From the NCBI RefSeq assembly GCF_000397065.2, contig NZ_KE007325.1, positions 1 to 64,000 on the forward strand: 64,000 bases of DNA. The letters run 5' to 3'. The position numbers and the translations under genes are program-made. This DNA comes from Marinobacter lipolyticus SM19. GTDB taxonomy: Bacteria > Pseudomonadota > Gammaproteobacteria > Pseudomonadales > Oleiphilaceae. Below are positions 59,248 to 64,000 of the stretch, one piece after another; position 1 is the stretch's first letter, and each line of letters begins with the position of its first letter. Below the pieces are notes generated by a model. The model did no database searches. It saw nothing but the letters and a program-made list of their open reading frames with translations, and had not been told where the DNA came from.

Positions 59248-59276
59248 TTGCACATTGCCGCCGAACCCACTATAGA
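59248..59276 (+). promoter_or_regulatory. promoter of the HU gene
   Basis: TTGCAC (59248-59253), a 17-bp spacer and TATAGA (59271-59276) lie 64 bp before the HU ATG. Confidence 0.6.
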
Positions 59277-59340
59277 TTTGTTCAGCCTGCGGCTGGCTTG
59301 CCGCCGGTGTGACACCAAAAACGACAACAAGGAGTACCCG

Positions 59341-59613
59341 ATGCGCAAACCCGAACTGGCAGCCGCCATTGCCGATAAAACCGGCCTGACCCGCGAGAAA
59401 GCCAGCGAAGTCATTACCGCTTTCACTGACCAGATCTCAGCGGCAGCCTCCAGAGGCGAGGACACCACACTGATCGGATTTGGCACGTTCAACATCCGCA
59501 CACGCGAAGCCCGCGACGGACGTAACCCCCAGACCGGCGCCACCATCAAGATCCCTGCCAGCAAGACCGTCGGGTTCAAAGCCGGTAAGGCACTGAAAGA
59601 GTCGGTCGGTTAA
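59341..59613 (+). CDS. HU-family DNA-binding protein
   Basis: A 90-residue HU-like histone-like protein. The pattern MRKPELAAAIADKTGLTREK, then GEDTTLIGFGTFNIRTREAR and DGRNPQTGATIKIPASKTVG is complete, including the proline in the DNA-intercalating arm (N-P-Q-T-G). AAGGAGTACCCG precedes the ATG. The gene is on the opposite strand from its TRAP-like neighbours, inserted between the lipoprotein and the binding protein. The symbol hupA or hupB cannot be decided. Confidence 0.94.
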   Translation: MRKPELAAAIADKTGLTREKASEVITAFTDQISAAASRGEDTTLIGFGTFNIRTREARDGRNPQTGATIKIPASKTVGFKAGKALKESVG

Positions 59614-59621
59614 GCTGACCC

Positions 59622-59639
59622 GGCCCGCTGGAGCGGGCC
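59622..59639. terminator. hairpin between HU and the binding-protein gene
   Basis: GGCCCGCT (59622-59629) pairs with AGCGGGCC (59632-59639) in the 38 bp between two convergent genes. There is no T-run, so the terminator function is uncertain. Confidence 0.45.
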
Positions 59640-59651
59640 CTCTCCCTCCCC

Positions 59652-60671
59652 TCAGGAAGCACACTCAGACCGGGAACCGTCCACCCGGCAACGAATGGCC
59701 TTCATCAGCTTGATCGCACGCTCGTCGTACACACCGTCTTCAAGCAGGGACAGCCGTACCTTACGCAGCATTTTGTCGTATTCCGCCACATCTTCCTGCG
59801 GGGGATGCATCCACACGTCGTCCGGAATGTCGGCTTCAGCCTGGTTAATGATTTTGTAGGCTTCATCGATGCGCGCGATGGCCTGGTCGCGAACCATCTG
59901 CCCGGCGTCATCCGGGAAACGGTCGCGGTGGATGATGACCTGGAAATTCATGTAAGCCAGGGCGTACTTGAATACGCCGCCATCAGGCTGCACGCCCTTA
60001 TAAAGCTCCAGCGGGGAGTAGGCCACCGCAGGTGCATAGGCCAGATCCACACTGCCGTTATTGAACTTGCCGGCAAAGTTGGCGGAGTTCGAGCCCACGA
60101 CCGAAGCCCCCACATGACGCACCATGCGCACCGAAGCGGTGTCGAAATCCAGTGTCGCGATACGCTTGCCCTGAAGCTCCTGCACCGAATCGATGGAGCG
60201 GTCGCGGGTGTGCAGGTACACGGCACCGCCCGGGAATACGCCGGCCACTTCGTAGGGACCATCAATCAGGAATGGGCGGGCCTTGGGCTGGCTCAGGGTG
60301 TTATAGAGCAGGCGCATTTCCTCTTCGCCCGGGACCGCTCCCATGGCCTCCAGCGAGCCAGTGAACTTGTTGAATTCACGGGCCCGGGTACCGGTCAGAA
60401 GTACCGCGTCGCACTGCCCGGCCTTGAAGTCCTCGGCCGCCACTTTCTCGTCGGTGTAGGCTCGCAGGTCAAGCTTGATGCCTTGCTTCATGGCCACCGG
60501 CTGAAAGGTTTTAGTGATGGCAAACAACGGGCCATTGGCACCGACCGGGTCAAACACACAAAAACTTCGTTCGAGAACAGATTCTTCGGCCTGGCTCACA
60601 GGCGAGAGCAAAAGACTGGCACACAGGGCAGCGGCTGCGGCCACCCTTTGCGGGAGGTTAGCTGATTTCAC
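59652..60671 (-). CDS. AdeT1/2-family putative solute-binding protein
   Basis: A 339-residue exported protein. The signal peptide ends after PVSQA. The mature sequence resembles AdeT1/AdeT2 of Acinetobacter from memory: ERSFCVFDPVGANGPLFAIT at the start, VAAEDFKAGQCDAVLLTGTR then AREFNKFTGSLEAMGAVPG, and a final CRVDGSRSECAS with paired Cys. AdeT was first reported as an efflux component, but the fold is that of a periplasmic binding protein. Together with the nearby permease and lipoprotein it suggests a TRAP-like importer. The promoter should lie in the gap to its right. Confidence 0.85.
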   Translation of the reverse strand: MKSANLPQRVAAAAALCASLLLSPVSQAEESVLERSFCVFDPVGANGPLFAITKTFQPVAMKQGIKLDLRAYTDEKVAAEDFKAGQCDAVLLTGTRAREFNKFTGSLEAMGAVPGEEEMRLLYNTLSQPKARPFLIDGPYEVAGVFPGGAVYLHTRDRSIDSVQELQGKRIATLDFDTASVRMVRHVGASVVGSNSANFAGKFNNGSVDLAYAPAVAYSPLELYKGVQPDGGVFKYALAYMNFQVIIHRDRFPDDAGQMVRDQAIARIDEAYKIINQAEADIPDDVWMHPPQEDVAEYDKMLRKVRLSLLEDGVYDERAIKLMKAIRCRVDGSRSECAS

Positions 60672-60884
60672 GGGATAACTCCTGAATTATTATTGTCAGA
60701 CGTCAGGCACATCCTGTTTGTACCCGTCATCGTGAGATCCTGACCTGAGATTAGGTCGGGTGCCGCAAGAATACGTTGGCACGGGCGCCTGTCTTCAAGG
60801 GCTTTTCAGCAAAAAGATGGAAATCTGTGATCAGCTCGACAGAGGTTTGGCAACCTCTGCCGCATTTTTCCAGGTACTGCCGGG
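60672..60884. other. gap between the binding-protein gene and pyrC'
   Basis: No gene is supported. It should hold the promoter of the binding-protein gene and the end of the pyr operon. A hairpin, AGAGGTT/AACCTCT, lies at 60841-60858, 26 bp past the pyrC' stop, with no T-run on the minus strand. Confidence 0.4.
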
Positions 60885-62192
60885 TCAGGACGACCCCACG
60901 CCCCAGGCCACCCGCCCATCACAGAGGGTCAGTTTGACAACGCCAGGGATGGCGTTATCAAGCACCGGCGCATGCCGCCCAGCGGAAATCAGGGTGCCCT
61001 CACCCGGTGTCCAGGTCGCTTCCGGATCGAAGACACACAGGTCAGCAATTGCACCTGCCTCAATGCAGGCATCCCGACCAAGGATGGCCGCGGGGCCCGC
61101 CGTCAGCGACCGCAGCAGAGCCGGTAATGTCAGCTCACCCCGGCTGACCAGCATCAGTCCCATGGACAGGGTGCTTTCGATGGTGGACAGGCCGGGTTCG
61201 GTAGCACCCAGGGGCGCCTGCTTGGCTGCCGAATCGTGGGGCTGGTGCTGACTGACGATGGCATCGATGACACCATCGCGGACACCGGCCAGCAGGGCCT
61301 GGCGATCATCTTCTGTCCGCAGCGGTGGGCGCACGTGGAAGCGGCTGTCGAATCCGGACAGAGCATCTTCGGTAAACAGCAACTGGTGCATGGCCACATC
61401 GGCCGTCACGCCAATGCCACGACGGCGGGCATCCGCCACCATGTCCACACTGCGGGCCGACGACAACTGACTGAGATGCAGGCGGACACCGGTTTCTTCC
61501 GCCAGCAACAGCATCTCCATAACCGACGTGGTTTCCGCCACTTCCGGAATACCCAGCAGGCCGAGCCGTGAGGCCACCAGGCCGTCGTGGGCATAACCAT
61601 CCGCCGCCAGCGCCTGATTTTCGGGGCTGAACATCACCGTCAGCCCGAAGGTTTTGGCGTAGGCCATACAGCGGCGCAGGATCCGCGCATTGCGCACACC
61701 ACGGCGACCGTTACCCAACGCCACACATCCGGCAGAGGACAACCCCGCCATATCGCTAAGCAATTCACCTTCCAGGCCTCGGGTAACTGCGCCTACCGGC
61801 AGTACCCGGATGGGTGAGCGAGCCTCAGCGACATCGCGAATCAGATGGGTGACAGCGCCGGAATCATTGACCGGCGATGTCTCCGGCGAGGCACAAACCG
61901 TGGTAAAGCCACCCCGGGCCGCAGCCCTTGTCTCTGAGGCTATGTTGCCTTTTTGCCCGGTGCCCGGTTCCCGCAGGTTGCAGCACAGATCCACCAGACC
62001 CGGTGCGACAACACTGTCAGCGGCGTCAAAAACCTCATCACTGGTGGCGGCGTCGGCGGCCTCACCAATAGCGCTGATTCGACCATCAACGATATGAAGG
62101 GACGCCTTGGTCAGTTCATCACTGCCGGGCAGGAGCAGCCGGCCATTGATGATTTTCAGGGATGTCCCAGGGGTGTTGTTTGTCGCTGTCAC
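60885..62192 (-). CDS. pyrC': inactive dihydroorotase homologue PyrC'
   Basis: A 435-residue amidohydrolase-fold protein related to class I dihydroorotase. The first metal motif, normally H-x-H before LREPG, reads CCNLREPG here, so both histidines are lost. Other blocks remain ([20 protein letters not shown], the [12 protein letters not shown] region). In Pseudomonas such PyrC' proteins have no enzyme activity but assemble with PyrB into an aspartate transcarbamoylase dodecamer. It overlaps pyrB by 4 bp, as expected for a stoichiometric partner. A functional pyrC must be elsewhere. Confidence 0.93.
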   Translation of the reverse strand: MTATNNTPGTSLKIINGRLLLPGSDELTKASLHIVDGRISAIGEAADAATSDEVFDAADSVVAPGLVDLCCNLREPGTGQKGNIASETRAAARGGFTTVCASPETSPVNDSGAVTHLIRDVAEARSPIRVLPVGAVTRGLEGELLSDMAGLSSAGCVALGNGRRGVRNARILRRCMAYAKTFGLTVMFSPENQALAADGYAHDGLVASRLGLLGIPEVAETTSVMEMLLLAEETGVRLHLSQLSSARSVDMVADARRRGIGVTADVAMHQLLFTEDALSGFDSRFHVRPPLRTEDDRQALLAGVRDGVIDAIVSQHQPHDSAAKQAPLGATEPGLSTIESTLSMGLMLVSRGELTLPALLRSLTAGPAAILGRDACIEAGAIADLCVFDPEATWTPGEGTLISAGRHAPVLDNAIPGVVKLTLCDGRVAWGVGSS

Positions 62193-63202
62193 GCCTGTTC
62201 CCTCCCGGCCTGTTTCTGATTACGTTCCGACACCTGCCCGCCCATGGCCATGGACATCACCGCCATGCGAATGGCAATGCCGTTGGTGACCTGATTCAGG
62301 ATCACTGACTGGGGGCCATCGGCCACGGCGGATTCAATTTCCACCCCGCGGTTGATCGGCCCCGGGTGCATCACGATGCATTCAGGATGGGCCAGCGCCA
62401 GCTTGTCCCGGCTAAGGCCGTAGAGGCGATAAAATTCCCGCTCGCTGGGCAGCAGGGCCCCTTCCATCCGTTCCTTCTGGAGCCGCAGCATGATCACCAC
62501 GTCCAGATCCTTCATGCCTTTTTGCATGTCGTATTCCACAGTGCAGCCCAGGCTTTCCACGTCCGTCGGCAACAACGTGCCGGGAGCGATCACCCGTACT
62601 TCTGCCGCACCGAGTTCATTCAGTGCACGGATCTGGGAGCGCGCCACACGGGAGTGCAGCACATCGCCGACAATGGCCACTTTCATGCCTTCGAATCCAC
62701 CCTTGTGCTGGCGAATGGTCAGCATGTCCAGCATCGCCTGGGTGGGGTGGGCATGGCGGCCGTCACCGGCGTTGATGATGGCGACACCCGGGGTCACGCT
62801 CTCGGCAATGAAATGCGGCGCCCCGCTCTGGGAATGACGAACCACAAACATATCGCTGGCCATGGCTTCCAGGTTGAGCAGGGTGTCGGACAGGGACTCG
62901 CCCTTGGAGGTCGCGGAGGTACTGATGTCCAGGTTCAGCACGTCGGCGGACAGCCGCTTGGCCGCCAGTTCGAATGTACTGCGGGTGCGGGTGCTGGATT
63001 CGAAGAACAGGTTCACCACCGTGCGCCCCCGCAGCAGAGGAACTTTCTTGATGGTGCGCTCGCCCACTTCTATGAAGGAATCCGCGGTATCGAGTATGTC
63101 GGTCAACAGGGCGCGGTCGAGCCCGTCAAGAGTCAGGAAATGCCGCAACTGACCATCCGCCGTCAGTTGCAGGGATCGTTTGGAAGCTTGGTCTACAGTC
63201 AT
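62189..63202 (-). CDS. pyrB: aspartate carbamoyltransferase catalytic subunit PyrB
   Basis: PyrB joins carbamoyl phosphate and aspartate in pyrimidine synthesis. The 337-residue protein has the carbamoyl-phosphate motif [19 protein letters not shown], the [12 protein letters not shown] loop and the [12 protein letters not shown] motif near the C-terminus. The long N-terminus ([20 protein letters not shown]) is typical of the Pseudomonas class that pairs with inactive PyrC'. I use the ATG at 63202 with AGG upstream; a GTG at 63217 is also in frame. Confidence 0.97.
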   Translation of the reverse strand: MTVDQASKRSLQLTADGQLRHFLTLDGLDRALLTDILDTADSFIEVGERTIKKVPLLRGRTVVNLFFESSTRTRSTFELAAKRLSADVLNLDISTSATSKGESLSDTLLNLEAMASDMFVVRHSQSGAPHFIAESVTPGVAIINAGDGRHAHPTQAMLDMLTIRQHKGGFEGMKVAIVGDVLHSRVARSQIRALNELGAAEVRVIAPGTLLPTDVESLGCTVEYDMQKGMKDLDVVIMLRLQKERMEGALLPSEREFYRLYGLSRDKLALAHPECIVMHPGPINRGVEIESAVADGPQSVILNQVTNGIAIRMAVMSMAMGGQVSERNQKQAGREQA

Positions 63203-63235
63203 GTGTCGCCTGTTCACAAGAGAGTTTCGCGGTGG

Positions 63236-63745
63236 TTACTGTCCGGTTTCCTGCAATTCGATGTGCAGTGGATCGGGGCCGCGGAGCTTAACCCGCTGAT
63301 GACTTTCAAGTGCCAGCACCTTGCCCGTCACGTCCGGCTGGACGGGCAATTCCCGGGCCCCCAGATCAATCAGTGTGGCGAGAATGATACTGGCTGGACG
63401 GCCATAATCGAAGATTTCATTCATCGCGGCGCGAATGGTGCGACCGCTCATGATGACGTCGTCGATCAGGATGATGTCGCGATCCTCGGTACTGAAGGGC
63501 AGGCTGGATGGTTTGACTTTCGGGTTCAGACCAATGCGGCTGAAGTCATCCCGGTAAAAAGAAATGTCCAGTTCCCCATAGGGCTCTTCGAGTCCCAGGC
63601 GCTTCCTCATGACGTCGGCGAGCCAGACGCCGCCGGTGCGGATACCAATGAGCGCCGGCGACGTCACGCCCCGGTCGGCCATGATGTTGCGCAACCCAGC
63701 TTCCAGTTCGTCCAGTAACCGGTTCATATCAAGCAATGCGGTCAT
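63236..63745 (-). CDS. pyrR: PyrR uracil phosphoribosyltransferase/regulator homologue
   Basis: A 169-residue phosphoribosyltransferase-fold protein. The PRPP-binding motif DIILIDDVIMSGRTIRAAMN is intact, as are the GIRTGGVWLA and DISFYRDDFS segments of PyrR. In gram-positives PyrR is an RNA-binding attenuator; in gammaproteobacteria its regulatory role is less clear. GAGGAAATA precedes the ATG at 63745. It lies upstream of pyrB in the same operon. Confidence 0.95.
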   Translation of the reverse strand: MTALLDMNRLLDELEAGLRNIMADRGVTSPALIGIRTGGVWLADVMRKRLGLEEPYGELDISFYRDDFSRIGLNPKVKPSSLPFSTEDRDIILIDDVIMSGRTIRAAMNEIFDYGRPASIILATLIDLGARELPVQPDVTGKVLALESHQRVKLRGPDPLHIELQETGQ

Positions 63746-63785
63746 TATTTCCTCACTTAACACCACCGGCGATATCCGGCGGAAT

Positions 63786-64000
63786 TTACTGCTGGCGAAA
63801 CCAGGTTTCCAGGATCAGGACGGCGGCGCGGTCATCCACCCCATGGCGACCGAAATCACGACTTCCCCCACTCGCCATCACCTCGCCCTTGGCTTCGAAA
63901 CTGGTCAGGCGCTCGTCGACCATTTCCACCGGCACATGAAAGCGGCCATGCAGGCGTTTGCCGAACTTGCGGGCGCGGGCGCACATGTCGTTTTCGCTGT
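63786..64000 (-). CDS. ruvX: RuvX/YqgF Holliday junction resolvase-like protein, C-terminal part
   Basis: The frame enters from the right edge and ends at 63786. The visible 71 residues include SENDMCARARKFGKRLHGRF, then VPVEMVDERLTSFEAKGEV and VDDRAAVLILETWFRQQ, typical of the YqgF RNase H-like domain with its D-E-R-L-T-S and D-D-x-A-A motifs. YqgF acts in 16S rRNA 5'-end processing. It is upstream of pyrR, a common pairing in this group. Confidence 0.93.
   Translation of the reverse strand, partial: SENDMCARARKFGKRLHGRFHVPVEMVDERLTSFEAKGEVMASGGSRDFGRHGVDDRAAVLILETWFRQQ

Noticed and set aside
1..64000. CRISPR arrays, tRNA or rRNA genes, prophage or IS transposase genes
   Set aside because: None was recognised by eye: no regularly spaced repeats, no cloverleaf-like segments, and no transposase frame. 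A tRNA or covariance scan would be needed to exclude small RNAs.

Overview
The window looks like chromosomal DNA of a marine gammaproteobacterium close to Marinobacter. This rests on protein resemblance from memory (DesA-type desaturase, ATP-type PckA, Pseudomonas-like pyrR-pyrB-pyrC', AdeT1/2-type binding protein) and on gene order; no search was run. No rRNA, tRNA or CRISPR was seen. Base composition is even and fairly GC-rich except at about 41-48 kb, where it looks more AT-rich and patchy.

Layout. (1) 1-19.5 kb, minus strand: a nearly complete type VI secretion locus, transcribed tssB-C-E-F-G-FHA-J-K-L-H-vasH-tagO-A-M and followed at the left edge by the probable first codons of a vgrG. 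No hcp lies in the window. (2) 19.7-26.6 kb: a hotdog protein, an acyl-CoA-binding protein, an orphan core-binding domain like that of integron integrases, greB with a terminator in its leader, an OmpR/HisKA two-component pair, and a hydroxypyruvate isomerase/tartronate semialdehyde reductase pair. (3) 26.8-38.2 kb: housekeeping genes rpoH, ftsX-ftsE-ftsY, rsmD, a delta-9 desaturase, mutM (TTG start), yrfG, hslR, hslO and pckA. (4) 38.2-41 kb: an SDR/MerR divergent pair and an uncharacterised 376-residue protein. (5) 41-48 kb: an accessory patch starting with two integron-type gene cassettes, each a toxin-antitoxin pair with its own attC site and promoter, followed by gene remnants and small stress or detoxification genes (DinB, VOC, DUF899, YciI, an HxlR-regulated alkylhydroperoxidase-like gene). 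(6) 48.1-55.9 kb: nfsA, then an RND tripartite efflux operon with a divergent AraC regulator. (7) 55.9-60.7 kb: a TRAP-like transporter module (fused permease, lipoprotein, AdeT1/2-type binding protein) with an HU gene inserted on the other strand. (8) 60.9-64 kb: ruvX-pyrR-pyrB-pyrC' with a catalytically dead dihydroorotase.

The strongest points for follow-up are: the two attC-bounded toxin-antitoxin cassettes, whose promoters both end exactly 6 nt before the toxin ATG and so predict leaderless toxin mRNA; two separate families of short inverted-repeat elements, each with one copy inside the T6SS locus and one elsewhere; the paired GCTAC-N7-GTAGC operators between the HxlR gene and its target; and the AdeT/TRAP-like module.
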